DNA from: Clostridia bacterium
GTDB lineage: Bacteria > Bacillota > Clostridia > Lachnospirales > Cellulosilyticaceae
Direction of reading: 5' to 3'
Assembly: GCA_029239755.1 (NCBI GenBank)
Contig: JARBUI010000009.1
Span: forward strand, 1 to 64,000
Length of the DNA stretch: 64,000 nt
A program made the translations under genes and the position numbers. Of this stretch, positions 19,101 through 27,925 are shown piece by piece. Each line of letters starts with the position of its first letter. Position 1 is the stretch's first letter. The notes under the pieces are model-generated. The model was not told the origin of the DNA. It was given only the letters and a program-made list of their open reading frames with translations, and ran no database searches.

Positions 19101-21446
19101 TATGAAATAGGTGAAGAAGTCACATTAACAGCTATTGCAGATGTAGGATATGAGTTTGTAGGCTGGAATGGAGATGTAAGCGGAGCACATTCAAATGTAG
19201 TTCTAAAGATGAATGGAAATAAAAACGTTATTGCGAACTTTGAGAAAGTGGCTATACCAGTTAAAGTATCAAGTATAAACATAAAAGCTAGTACATTTCT
19301 CAAGGCAGGAGAAGCAGAGCGGTTAACAGCGGAAATACTACCCGCCAATGCAGCAAATAAGAGTGTCGATTGGTCAGTAGTAAGGGGGCGCAATGTAGCA
19401 ACAGTATCCTCGAATGGCCTTGTAAAGGCACTTTCACCAGGTATTGCGGTGATAAGGGCAGCAAGCCCAGAAGATAGTACCAAATATGATGAATGTCTAG
19501 TAACAGTAGAGGCTGAATTAGAGCAAACAAATCCTATTTTAACTAGGCTAATATTAAGTGGTAGTATACCAGCAGACTTTAATGTAGGAGACACTTTTGA
19601 TTTAGATGAATTAAGCCTTATAGGAAAGGATCAAAATGCAGCTGAATATGACATCAGCAAACAAACGGTGACTTGGCAAACTGTTGACCCTGATATAGCT
19701 AGTGTCACTACTGGCAGTATGATTACTTTAATAGGGGTAAATGAGGGAACTACAAGTCTTAAAGCGAATATTGGAGATGTCGAGAGTAATACAATGAACA
19801 TCTCGGTTGGAAAAGAGCAAACAAATCCGGTATTAACTAGTCTAATATTAAGTGGTAGTATGCCAGCAGGCCTTAATATAGGAGACACTTTTGATTTAGA
19901 TGGATTAAACCTTATAGGAAAAGATCAAAATGCAGCTGAATATGACATTAGCAAAGAAATGGTTAATTGGTTAATAGGGGATCCTCACATTATTAGTATC
20001 CTAGATGATACTTTAATTGCTAAGAGCCAGGGGACTACTACACTTAGAGCTTATATCAATGGCATAGAAAGTAATGTTATTAATGTTATAGTTGGTAAGC
20101 AAGTGAGATTAAATAGCCTAGTCATTAAAGATGCATCGAATAGAAACATCACTATTTATCCAGAATTTAGTTCAAATATCACTAACTATAGTGCTACAGT
20201 TAACCATAGTATTTCAAATATAATCGTTACAGCGGCGGCAGAATCTATCGATTCTGTAATAAGAATCAATGGAGATATGTTAGAGTCTCAGTCGATATCT
20301 TTGCCTATAAGTGTTGGCGAGAATAGTATTGATATTCTTATAACAAATGTAAATCATTCAAGTACTAAGAATTATGTCATAACATTAACAAGGCGGACTA
20401 AATCCAATACTACTGGATCAAATAGCAGCATAAGTGATAATGCATCCAACGATGGAAAGAAAAGTAACCTGGAAATTAAGGCATCAGATATTAAAACTGA
20501 AGGAGATAGCAAAATAAATGACGCTTTAATACGAAACAATGAAGCCGTAATTAATGTTGAGGGGGAGCCAGAAGATAAGGTAGAATTAAGTCCAAACGTG
20601 ATTAGCGCATTGATTAAGGCAGATAAAAAACTTGCAATTAAAAATGAGGACGTTAGTATTATCTTTGCCCCACAGTCTTTAGAAATCCAAGAATTAAAAA
20701 CAGCCTTATCTGATAGCAGTGCTAAGATAGAATTAGGGGCAAAAGCAGTAGATGCCATAGAACAGGCTCAAATCATGGCACAAGCGCAGATAGGAGAAAG
20801 TACAGGACTTTTTAGTATAGGCGGGAAAATATTCAATTTAACAGCTCAAGTTGTTAGTGGAACAACGATTGACGAGATAGATTCCTTTAATGAGCCAGTA
20901 GCAGTCACTATTGATTTATTTGACTTAAACTTAACAGATGAGGATATTTCAAGTTTAATAGGCGTGCGTTATGAAAAAACAGACGATGGTAGTATTGTTC
21001 CAGTTAAGTTAGGAGGAACTTATGATCAGGTACGTAAAAGTTTCACTTTCTATACTGAAAAATTTAGCTTATATGGGGTTTTAAAAACAAATAGTCTAAT
21101 AAATATTGAACTCATCATTAATAATAATCTTATTAATGTTAATGGATCGTATCAAAACATAGATGTACCGCCTACTATAGTTAATAATCGAACGATGGTG
21201 CCATTGAGATTTATTGGAGAAGCTCTAAAAGTTAACTTTACATGGAATAAGGTAACAAAAACCGTTAGCTTCTGGAGAAATAATAAAGAAGTTATTCTTA
21301 AAATAGGTCAGTTAGCAACGGGCGTAGATACCACAGCTATTATTATAAATGGGCGTATAATGGTTCCAGTAAGATATATTAGCGAATGCTTTGGAGTAGA
21401 TGTACAATGGATTGCCGACAAGAATAAAGTGATAATAGTAAAATAA
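16179..21446 (+). CDS. giant secreted leucine-rich-repeat / InlB-repeat surface protein
   Basis: A 1755-aa protein with a signal peptide ending near SLAGD (about 26). The N-terminal 430 residues are helical and unrecognised. Divergent InlB B-repeats with the Y-x-F-x-G/N-W-S/N-G-D core occur at about 458-528 and in a run of three at about 805-1025. An internalin-like array of about ten 22-residue leucine-rich repeats lies at about 560-785. A BIG2 domain (about 1030-1110), two tandem 98-aa Ig-like repeats (about 1115-1310) and a cadherin-like domain (about 1312-1400) follow. A copper-amine-oxidase N-like domain (about 1640-1755) ends the protein. There is no SLH or LPXTG. Probably an adhesin; the wall-binding role of the last domain is inference. 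Confidence 0.88.
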   Translation: MFRRGISIILCFIMTIGFFSTVSLAGDISVNYLTMRYPSQWFWWSNNDLPATPQGTIEDYAKELGMWCSIPESDLDYLKKVLSVYVPMQYESQIKICESSTVQETMNNILFLDSMKESIEKWEVKYYNDAVSGSLENMISKDKNCYKALMEIIKEYYKYQDLKKASGLPIEFISQVIGYDQFRKKAAGNAAPSQYLSDCMLYLDDKNIGKSIAECTIDLGGFKITPQQIMKQMTDIFLDQLVQDTRDYIELNVEDGKTLLDTMDLTTSASQIIIAAVSSHPIAGTVLATIELENKAIDVFHDNVTDSDNYATIVYDILKKGRDNMEILKAIDVRSNSRGFGEDGTISYDLYKKTWGQDAGSQDGDYLPYPILRQNIYAYNLNDKVSTPVLGYIWKYWASDNGGLIGDVQKNRMAITKNVQIADTVSKMDVQDAKEELINFVKGLYQCYKNGGQIPSNTYALNITSTDGTVIKSPEKTSYEQSEQVTLTAIPSLGYRFTGWSGDISGTNLSVTVTVNSDMNIIANYEKITSGDTDIIFADVNLKNELLKLGIDTNNNGEISVNEANRRNGMLMLNKKGISNISGIKYFTNVSAIYLDSNNITDISEIGYLTNLAALGLNDNNISNISVLRNLPKLTHLNIQGNNIKNFDVLKHMTQLEILTLYNCNIENISGVENLVKLKTLFIGYNNINDLTPLSNMKNLVWLDLRDSKINNIDSLTGLTNLTELSLQNNEISSIGGLDNLSNLKYLYLNNNRIGDISPISKLNRLIELNLSSNPINNVNTPQAFHQEALDFTVNNIRYEVWVVDTSREYKLNVVSLRGIINSSLPKETYKYGEEVTLTASPTIGYRFVNWSGDASGTGPSITIKVIRDMNITANYEKLSYSLNVLTDHGKVSNSPNKVRYDHGEEVRLTASPSEGYNFVNWSGDAGGTSLGITITMDRDKIIKANYREKPITTYTLSVTSNHGSISKNPDKAKYEIGEEVTLTAIADVGYEFVGWNGDVSGAHSNVVLKMNGNKNVIANFEKVAIPVKVSSINIKASTFLKAGEAERLTAEILPANAANKSVDWSVVRGRNVATVSSNGLVKALSPGIAVIRAASPEDSTKYDECLVTVEAELEQTNPILTRLILSGSIPADFNVGDTFDLDELSLIGKDQNAAEYDISKQTVTWQTVDPDIASVTTGSMITLIGVNEGTTSLKANIGDVESNTMNISVGKEQTNPVLTSLILSGSMPAGLNIGDTFDLDGLNLIGKDQNAAEYDISKEMVNWLIGDPHIISILDDTLIAKSQGTTTLRAYINGIESNVINVIVGKQVRLNSLVIKDASNRNITIYPEFSSNITNYSATVNHSISNIIVTAAAESIDSVIRINGDMLESQSISLPISVGENSIDILITNVNHSSTKNYVITLTRRTKSNTTGSNSSISDNASNDGKKSNLEIKASDIKTEGDSKINDALIRNNEAVINVEGEPEDKVELSPNVISALIKADKKLAIKNEDVSIIFAPQSLEIQELKTALSDSSAKIELGAKAVDAIEQAQIMAQAQIGESTGLFSIGGKIFNLTAQVVSGTTIDEIDSFNEPVAVTIDLFDLNLTDEDISSLIGVRYEKTDDGSIVPVKLGGTYDQVRKSFTFYTEKFSLYGVLKTNSLINIELIINNNLINVNGSYQNIDVPPTIVNNRTMVPLRFIGEALKVNFTWNKVTKTVSFWRNNKEVILKIGQLATGVDTTAIIINGRIMVPVRYISECFGVDVQWIADKNKVIIVK

Positions 21447-21456
21447 GTTATAATGG

Positions 21457-21498
21457 AGCATCAAATATCTAGTCTTTTGATTAGTTATTTGGTGCTTA
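21457..21498 (+). terminator. imperfect terminator after giant surface protein
   Basis: AGCATCAAATATCTAGTC pairs with GATTAGTTATTTGGTGCT with a few wobble pairs and mismatches. The tail TATATTTG is weak. It abuts an IS66 end. Confidence 0.5.
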
Positions 21499-21616
21499 TA
21501 TTTGTATACGGTAGACCATAAGTCCTATTTACAAATAAACGCCACCATAGTTGGCAGCGTTAAATAGATTTATTTGGCTTGTTTTGGTTTATGGCATGAC
21601 TCTGGAAGTTTACCGA

Positions 21617-22894
21617 TCATGGTAATAGATCTTCCGAAAAATTTAGTTTTTTATCACCCATGTGTTGTGGAATCTCTTCCAACAGATATTTAAAGTAATC
21701 GTAAGGTTTGAGATTATTCGCTTTTGCTGTTTCAGCGATGCTGTAAATAATGGCACTTGCCTGAGCACCAGCAATAGTATCAATAAGTCTCGAGTTTTTC
21801 TTCCTATACAGAAGCCTCTGATGATCCCCGCAGTAGCGTTATTATCCATCGGTACATTGCCGTTAGTTAAAAAGATGCGGAGATATTTTTCTTGATTGAT
21901 GCAATAGGTAAAACCTTTACCTGTTTCTGATTGTGGCAGTACTTCATCTTTATGGGATTGTACCCACGCAAAGAAGGCCTCAACAAGAGGTTGAATTGTT
22001 AACTGACGTCTCTATAGGCGTTCCTTTGGAGAAGGCTTATCAAGTTATTTCTTGAGTTTAAAGATAGCAGCAAGTTGTTTAAGAGCGTCATAGGCAAGAG
22101 TCCCCTTGGCCTTTTCTTTACTCAGTGTCTTAACAACTGTGGCAAATGGCCTGCGAGCGTGGGACTAACACCCTGATACCGTACAGGAACCTTTTTCTCC
22201 ATTGCATGGTAGGCACTATAACCATCAGTCACTAAAGTTCCTTCATAGCCCTTTAGAAATTCCTCGGGATGGGTAGCATTTCTTGTACGCTGGAAGTTGT
22301 AGAGTACGATAGGGTTTAAATCGTACATTTTCCCAGTACGATATACCCCAGTTCTCTTGAACTCTTGTTTCATACGATAAAGAGGAATGGCATTAACATA
22401 CTTGCCATTTAATATTGCAGCTTCAAGCGAAGGGGTAACAATGCTATTACGTAAAAGGTTGACTGGTCTTGGGGCTTTTATAATGGTTTCATTATCCTTA
22501 CCACAATAAACAGCTACATGATGCTCTTCAACTTCAAATATTGCAGGATGAAATGCAAAGCGTTTATAAATCTCATCTGGCAGACGATGTCAAGAATCAC
22601 CGAACTTTTCACGAAGCTCATCTTCCGAAAGTGTATGTTCAATCACTTTAACAGGAAGGTCTTTTAGATCCGCATCACGCTTACCCTTTTGTTTAGCCTT
22701 ACGTTGTTTAGCTGGTTCAGCTTTTTCTACATCAGCACATACCTCTTCTAGAGGTGGTTCAATTACATATTTATTGACAATAATAACTTCGGCCTCATTA
22801 AAGATTCAGCCAACTGCTGTAATGAGAGATACATCATGACGATGTCTTTTTTAGTAAGTTTCGTAAGCTGTGTTTCTGTAAATTATGCGTTCAT
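21617..22894 (-). pseudogene. tnpC: IS66 tnpC, broken by stops and an internal deletion
   Basis: A start-like ATG at 22894 is followed by an in-frame TAA three codons later. The frame then gives LTKKDIVMMYLSLQQLA and VIEPPLEEVC. Another stop follows KFGDS. Further on, LYRMKQEFKRTG runs directly into VYRTGKMYDLNP, so the segment holding the first catalytic Asp (HADET in intact copies) is deleted. LVTDGYSAYHAM keeps the second Asp region. Frameshifts follow until AETAKANNLKPYDYFKYLL at the C-terminus, ending at TGA 21617-21619. It cannot be functional. Confidence 0.82.
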
Positions 22895-23011
22895 AGGACA
22901 ACCATAGCATAGATTTTTTTAAAAGATACAAAAAAAGAAGGATTTCTTGAAGTTGTGAAAACCTCTGAAAGCCTTCTGTTTATTGGGGTAAGTTATCAAC
23001 AGTTTAGCCTC

Positions 23012-23368
23012 TTATAGAGCCTGTTTAGGATAGATCTTCTTGACTGCTTTGGGCTGATCTATTGCTAAGCCTTCCATCAGCCATCTGAACTGAGCAGGGG
23101 TAATGCTTAGTTCAGATGGCTCGTTACGAGGCCACTGATAACGGCCACTTTCTAACCTCTTATATAATAGAACAAAACCGTCTCCCTCCCAAATGATTGC
23201 TTTTATACGATCTGTGAGCTTACCACAAAAGAGAAATAGTACATTCTGAAAAGGATCAAGTTTAAAGCCTTGCTGAATCATACCTACAAGACCGTCAATA
23301 CCACGGCGTAAGTCTGTATGCCCAGCAGCAATATAAATCTTATCAAAGCCTGATGGATCATTAAGCAT
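23012..23368 (-). CDS. tnpB: IS66 accessory protein TnpB
   Basis: A 118-aa intact TnpB with IYIAAGHTDLRRGIDGLVGM, LFLFCGKLTDRIKAI, YQWPRNEPSEL and GLAIDQPKAVKK. It diverges noticeably from the two copies at the left of the window (for example AAGHTDLRR instead of CGYTDMRK), so it comes from a different IS66 lineage. Its start overlaps the end of tnpA by eight bases. The downstream tnpC is dead. Confidence 0.9.
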   Translation of the reverse strand: MLNDPSGFDKIYIAAGHTDLRRGIDGLVGMIQQGFKLDPFQNVLFLFCGKLTDRIKAIIWEGDGFVLLYKRLESGRYQWPRNEPSELSITPAQFRWLMEGLAIDQPKAVKKIYPKQAL

Positions 23369-23729
23369 GTGTAAGTACCTTTAAGACTGATGCTAAAAGC
23401 TCAGGGGGCACTGTTTCTGATAATTCAAGAGAAGCATTTCCGACTTTAAGAACCATTGAGGGTATAAAGGCAGGCCTCTCTGAAGGGCTTGGGGATTCCA
23501 TTGGAACAGGAACCTGAACAAATGTAGGTTGTTTTGCAGCGGAGGGAAGAGCTTCTGCTGCAGCTTCTCTTAATTTGCGTTGCCAGTAGTAAAAACGCTT
23601 TTCATTGACATCGTTTTGTTCACACCAATTTTTAACCGACATACCGCTGTTACGGCATTCCTTAATAATAGGAAGCCCCCCAGATAAACGGTACTCACGA
23701 GTTGAGTCTTTAATACTCATAGATAACAC
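23361..23729 (-). CDS. tnpA: IS66 accessory protein TnpA
   Basis: A 122-aa HTH accessory protein. The N-terminal signature reads IIKECRNSGMSVKNWCEQN, then EKRFYYWQRKLREAA. A Pro-rich linker follows at about 60-80, and a C-terminal beta segment VLKVGNASLELSETVPPELL resembles other TnpA proteins. AGGAGGT precedes the start. The first residues MLSMSIKDSTR allow ATG at 23729 or a slightly internal ATG. Intact reading frame in an otherwise decayed element. Confidence 0.88.
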   Translation of the reverse strand: MLSMSIKDSTREYRLSGGLPIIKECRNSGMSVKNWCEQNDVNEKRFYYWQRKLREAAAEALPSAAKQPTFVQVPVPMESPSPSERPAFIPSMVLKVGNASLELSETVPPELLASVLKVLTHA

Positions 23730-23847
23730 CTCCTTAGGAGTTTTTAGAGTTTTTCAAGTCTTAAACTAGTAAGGTTATTATTCCATAGGTATTAGATTAA
23801 GAAAATGTACTCATGTTTCACCGTTTACTTATGTAAGTTCTGAATGG

Positions 23848-25257
23848 TTATTTTTTATAAGAAGGATGCGTAGTAATTGTTTTATAAATAAACTTATCTA
23901 AATCACCTTGATATTGAGGATAAGCAGCAAATTCATTAAAGAAATAATCAATTAAAATGATACCTTGCTCCTTATTTGAACCTATTTGATAATGTCTTGG
24001 AAAGCTGAAGGGTAAGAAATCAAGAGCTCTTACAATGGATTCCTCTACTACACTATCCCAATTGTTATAGTGTGTTCTAATTAGTGCTAGATCAGCTACT
24101 TCATTTAATATATTTATGCGTTGTAATTCAGAACCATACTTATCTAAAATGGGACCAATAATACCGTGAAGATATTCATGAGTAACAATTATTTTACCAG
24201 AATTCGCTTTGCCAGGTCCTATCATAATACTCTTAGTTTTTAAAGCAATGTCATCTTGCAATCCAAATCCATTTAAGTTGGCATCAGCAAGATTAATAAG
24301 AATAGTCATTTCTGGGGCATCTTGAGGGCTGACTTTTAAGAAATAAAGAAGTTTACAAATAGCATCAAGGACATCGGTTTTATTGTATTCTGCAATAGCC
24401 TTTTTATACTCGTTCTGATATTTTAGAAAGAGATTGTGAATATCTGCAGCCGTGTAGAATTCTTGTAAGGAGGTAGAGAGCTGCTGATAGATTGGCTCGG
24501 TTGTATCTAACACCTCGAAAGCAGGAGCTTTGCCAAGCCCTCTAGCAAAAGGAGCAATCATTCCTGATCTAAAGAAAGGTTTGATGTCTGCAGGAGGTTT
24601 GGTAAGTGTAAAAGTCTTTTGCTTAAGGTCACTGATAAGGCTTTTTCGCACAGAACTATAGCCGTTCTGGTTATATTCAAAGTTATATCCTAGGTAGTTA
24701 GCATAAGCCATCAGGGTAAAAAGTCTTTCGTCAATAACATAATTTATCTTAGAGGTCATTATCTTTCTATATTGGATAAGCTTTTCCTGTGGCATTGTAA
24801 GTGTGGGAATGGTTGCTAAAACAGTATCAATAAACCTGGGGAAGATTTGGATATCTAAGGTCTGAGTATCTGCAAAGTACATACAAGTAGCATTAAGAGA
24901 AGGTGTTAAGCTATCAGTGGAGATACAAATGCCACCATTTAAAAACTTAATGGGAGAAGGGATAACTACCTTCTGACCATTCTTAACGATATAGTTTTTA
25001 TCTTGAGGGAATATAAGAATACTATTACCTTTTACAGCAGTTAATGCTTTTGCTGACTTGCTAAAGGATACGTTATAACCTATAGGTGTAAGTAAATCTT
25101 TCACAGGTACATAGCGTTTTTGGTCTTTTAACTGCGTGACAGTTATATTGGCAGGTTTGCGATTTAAGTAAACATTAATATGAGGTGCTGCATAAAGACT
25201 AAATTGTGAAAGAATAAAGCTAATAATTAAAGTATAGCAAAGTAATTGTTTTTTCAT
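23848..25257 (-). CDS. secreted HExxH zincin-like protein with copper-amine-oxidase N domain
   Basis: A 469-aa protein with a signal peptide ending near SLYAAP (about 24). A copper-amine-oxidase N-like domain at about 25-135 has KRYVPVKDLLTPIGY. A helical region of about 230 residues ends in THEYLHG (His about 359), a zinc-metallopeptidase HExxH motif. NNWDSVVEESIVRALDF about 50 residues later may give the third ligand Glu. The family is not one I can name with confidence. A decayed copy at 11587 preserves the same motif. AAAAGGAG precedes the start, and it lies 13 bases after the gene at 25271, so the two likely form an operon. Proteolytic activity is inferred only from the motif. Confidence 0.8.
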   Translation of the reverse strand: MKKQLLCYTLIISFILSQFSLYAAPHINVYLNRKPANITVTQLKDQKRYVPVKDLLTPIGYNVSFSKSAKALTAVKGNSILIFPQDKNYIVKNGQKVVIPSPIKFLNGGICISTDSLTPSLNATCMYFADTQTLDIQIFPRFIDTVLATIPTLTMPQEKLIQYRKIMTSKINYVIDERLFTLMAYANYLGYNFEYNQNGYSSVRKSLISDLKQKTFTLTKPPADIKPFFRSGMIAPFARGLGKAPAFEVLDTTEPIYQQLSTSLQEFYTAADIHNLFLKYQNEYKKAIAEYNKTDVLDAICKLLYFLKVSPQDAPEMTILINLADANLNGFGLQDDIALKTKSIMIGPGKANSGKIIVTHEYLHGIIGPILDKYGSELQRINILNEVADLALIRTHYNNWDSVVEESIVRALDFLPFSFPRHYQIGSNKEQGIILIDYFFNEFAAYPQYQGDLDKFIYKTITTHPSYKK

Positions 25258-25270
25258 GCGTACTCCTTTT

Positions 25271-26125
25271 CTAATTAAATGGATTTTCTATAATATAAAA
25301 TGTAGGAACTATTAATCTCTTCGAGTTAAGCCTGAGCGAAGGATATCCCTTTGCTTCTTTGACATTGTTTAGAAGCTCGGGGTCAACTTCGCATGGTGTT
25401 TGGCCATACCAGTCTCCGAGACTGCCGTTTGCATTTTCATTAACTGAAGCTATAAAAAATGGATATTTTTCAGTATCAATTTTAGGGAATACATATTCCC
25501 CATTTTCATTTGTCTTTACGGGCTGAATTTCTGGTAAATTAAACTTTCTATAATAGTATTCACCTGCCACTGCGCCATCTGCTGTAGATGGAACAAAGTA
25601 GACTGTCATATCCTTTGCAGGAGTTCCGTCTGCGAAATATACATAACCTTTAATATCATTGTAGCGTTCTTCGGTAAGTGGAACTTTAATGAGTCCGTTA
25701 TTTATAATAGTATAGGCATTTGTAGTTTGGTTGTAGCTGACCTCACAGTTAAGTGTTTGTGCTGTAAATTTCAGTGGAATGAATGTCATATTAGGCCTGC
25801 GTATTGCAAGAGGCTTAGTGTAAATTTTTTGCCAGTTAATTTGAATGCCACTTCCAGACTTTGAGTACCAGAATCTAATAATGATATCTTTGCGAGCAAT
25901 GTCACATTTTTCATAATTAGTAGTTACGATTGCATCAAAGTTCTTTGCTACTGATGCAGGGACATATAATTCTCCTTTATCTATAAAGGGGGTTGCTTCT
26001 AGTTTAATTTCCTTTCCATCAATAATGACTTTAGGGCTGGCTACTTTAGAGACAGTCTTAGCTAGAATGGGTAATCCTACAAAGCATAATATAGCTGCAA
26101 TAATTAAACTTAAAAATTTTTTCAT
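25271..26125 (-). CDS. secreted protein: copper-amine-oxidase N domain plus carboxypeptidase-regulatory-like domain
   Basis: A 284-aa protein with a signal peptide ending near ILAKTV (about 22). A copper-amine-oxidase N-like domain lies at about 30-145 (GELYVPASVAKNFDA, MTFIPLKFTAQTLNCEV). A CarboxypepD_reg-like beta domain lies at about 160-235 (IKGYVYFADGTPAKDMTVYF, TNENGEYVFPKI). No catalytic residues are evident. It is the first gene of a two-gene unit with the zincin-like protein downstream, suggesting joint action on the cell surface. ATG at 26125 follows AGGGAGTG in the leader. Confidence 0.78.
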   Translation of the reverse strand: MKKFLSLIIAAILCFVGLPILAKTVSKVASPKVIIDGKEIKLEATPFIDKGELYVPASVAKNFDAIVTTNYEKCDIARKDIIIRFWYSKSGSGIQINWQKIYTKPLAIRRPNMTFIPLKFTAQTLNCEVSYNQTTNAYTIINNGLIKVPLTEERYNDIKGYVYFADGTPAKDMTVYFVPSTADGAVAGEYYYRKFNLPEIQPVKTNENGEYVFPKIDTEKYPFFIASVNENANGSLGDWYGQTPCEVDPELLNNVKEAKGYPSLRLNSKRLIVPTFYIIENPFN

Positions 26126-26283
26126 ATAACACTCCCTAGTTCCAAAATTATTATTTGCTTAGGTTTATTATATCATTAAATACGTTGGGATTGGGAAAAA
26201 TATCCTTTAGATTTAGAATGTTTAGTTGTATTATAGAAGTAAGGAGTTCCGTTGTAGATAAAAAACGATGAGGGGTAAGGCTT

Positions 26284-27573
26284 ATGTTAATAGGAAAGAA
26301 GATAATTATTATGGGGTGGATTTTACTTACAGCTTTAGTATTAGTGATATTAAGTTTAAATGTGCAAGCTAAGGATTTATCAGCAGAAAAAATGAGCAGC
26401 ACATCTAAAGAAATTACAAAGAGAGACTATATTGTTGACATAGCATATAATGGAAGTATTTACGTTGCAGTAGGATATTATAGTAGAATTCTATTATCAA
26501 ATGATGCCATTACATGGAGAGGTATAAAATTAAACGTGCAAGAATGCATTACAGGAATAGCATCAAATGGCAAGGACTTCGTATTAGTTGGTACAGGTGG
26601 ACTCATCATGGTATCTGAAGATGGCGTAAAGTGGAGTCGCAAAAGTTATATTGAGGATAAAAAGGTTGGTCATTATATAGGGAGAATTTTTGAAGGTCAA
26701 TATTACAATTCAAAAGAACCTCTAAAAAATAAATACTTTGACTATACGGATATTACTTGGAATGGGAAGCAATTTCTAATAGTTGGAAGAATGAATGAAA
26801 CGATGGAAGAAGAGAAAGGACTTCTTAAATTACCCCTAAATATTTTTTTAACCTCGGTAGATGGTGTAAAGTGGAATAAAAACTTTTTAAGAATAAATGT
26901 TTATAATGACTCAGATGGTATTATAAGATGTGTGTGGGATGGAGATAAATATGTTACTATATCTACCGACTTTAATGAAAATGGAGATAAGAATCCGTTT
27001 TTTGAATATGAAACGGTGTTATTCTCCAAAAATGGACTAAACTGGAGCAGTCACAAGATTACATTTCCTAGAAATCTTACTTTAACTAGTATTGCGTATA
27101 ATGGTAAAATCTATATTGCTGTTGGGCACACACCTGTTGAGGGATATTGGAATATCCGAGGATATATTTTAAGATCCCAAGATGGAGTACATTGGAACGA
27201 AGTTAAAAAGATTGAACCATTTTATACAAATTGGGAAGATACTAGAGAAATGATAGATAAATTTCCTTTGTTTTCGGTAATGCCAAGAAATGTAATATGG
27301 ACTGGGAAAAACTTTGCTATGAGTGTTCAAGATGGTATATATTATTCATCTAATGATGGAAGTGTATGGAATAAAACTACTATTGAAGTAGCGCCAGGTG
27401 TAGCTAATTATATTTTATCTGAAGATAGAGATCCTTTAAGGTTTCATTATAGCCCAGCACTGATTTGGGATGGGCAAAAATATATTGCTGGTGGAGAGGA
27501 TGAAACAATTATAACATCCCCAGATTTGTGTAATTGGGAATATAGATCTGGAACTATTGAGGAGTTTAATTAA
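26284..27573 (+). CDS. secreted beta-propeller-like repeat protein
   Basis: A 429-aa protein starting at ATG 26284 with an uncleaved or signal-peptide helix at about 7-28 (ending VQAKD). It is built from repeats of the form 'ITWNGK-F-VGR ... SVDGVKWNK' and 'IAYNGKIYIAVG ... SQDGVHW', about every 45-70 residues. This pattern is seen in BNR/sialidase-like or photosystem-stability-like propellers. No SLH or copper-amine-oxidase domain is fused. The ligand is unknown. It stands alone, divergent from the operon on its left, and has its own terminator. Confidence 0.75.
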   Translation: MLIGKKIIIMGWILLTALVLVILSLNVQAKDLSAEKMSSTSKEITKRDYIVDIAYNGSIYVAVGYYSRILLSNDAITWRGIKLNVQECITGIASNGKDFVLVGTGGLIMVSEDGVKWSRKSYIEDKKVGHYIGRIFEGQYYNSKEPLKNKYFDYTDITWNGKQFLIVGRMNETMEEEKGLLKLPLNIFLTSVDGVKWNKNFLRINVYNDSDGIIRCVWDGDKYVTISTDFNENGDKNPFFEYETVLFSKNGLNWSSHKITFPRNLTLTSIAYNGKIYIAVGHTPVEGYWNIRGYILRSQDGVHWNEVKKIEPFYTNWEDTREMIDKFPLFSVMPRNVIWTGKNFAMSVQDGIYYSSNDGSVWNKTTIEVAPGVANYILSEDRDPLRFHYSPALIWDGQKYIAGGEDETIITSPDLCNWEYRSGTIEEFN

Positions 27574-27594
27574 AAATAAAGATAACACTAAAGG

Positions 27595-27630
27595 GAGGCC
27601 ACTGAAAAACGATAATTTTTCAGTGGCCTC
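27595..27630 (+). terminator. perfect 15-bp hairpin terminator
   Basis: GAGGCCACTGAAAAA (27595-27609) pairs perfectly with 27616-27630 around a six-base loop. The A5/T5 base pairs inside the stem give it a U-run on either strand, though the trailing sequence ATTTC is weak. Confidence 0.8.
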
Positions 27631-27925
27631 ATTTCAAAATGGGCTCTTTCTTTATTATTTTTTGCTACCTGATTTTAATTTAACCAAACTAACCTAAAGT
27701 GAATATTAATGCATGTATTGATAGAAGAAGTACATCATATTAAAGCATTGTTAAAGTGTAAAAGCCAGAAAAAATAATTTTAAAAAACACTTGATTTCTC
27801 AAAACGGGTGGTGTATAAATAGATTACAGCACAATAAATGGATAAAAAAGTAAAAAGTGTAAGAAATTAAAAGTAATGAATAATTATTCATAAAGTATAA
27901 TAATTATTGGGAATGGGGGATCAAT
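27631..27925. other. AT-rich intergenic DNA
   Basis: After the terminator about 290 bases hold no open frame with a ribosome binding site and no hairpin I could support. The last 25 bases contain GGGAATGGGGGA, the likely leader of the small gene at 27926. Confidence 0.5.

Larger units (their letters stand above)
21504..23828 (-). mobile_element. degenerate IS66-family element
   Basis: It has the IS66 gene order tnpA-tnpB-tnpC on the minus strand. Candidate ends are GTATACGGTAGAC (21504 onward) and its near inverse before GTTTAC at 23823-23828. Flanking bases TTATATTT and TTATGTAA agree at five of eight positions, consistent with an old 8-bp target duplication. tnpA and tnpB are open but tnpC is broken, so it is immobile by itself. 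It separates two surface-protein genes. Confidence 0.75.

Noticed and set aside
19064..20758. Antisense open frames within the giant adhesin gene
   Set aside because: Shadows of the repetitive sense frame; translation has no domain features or start signals.
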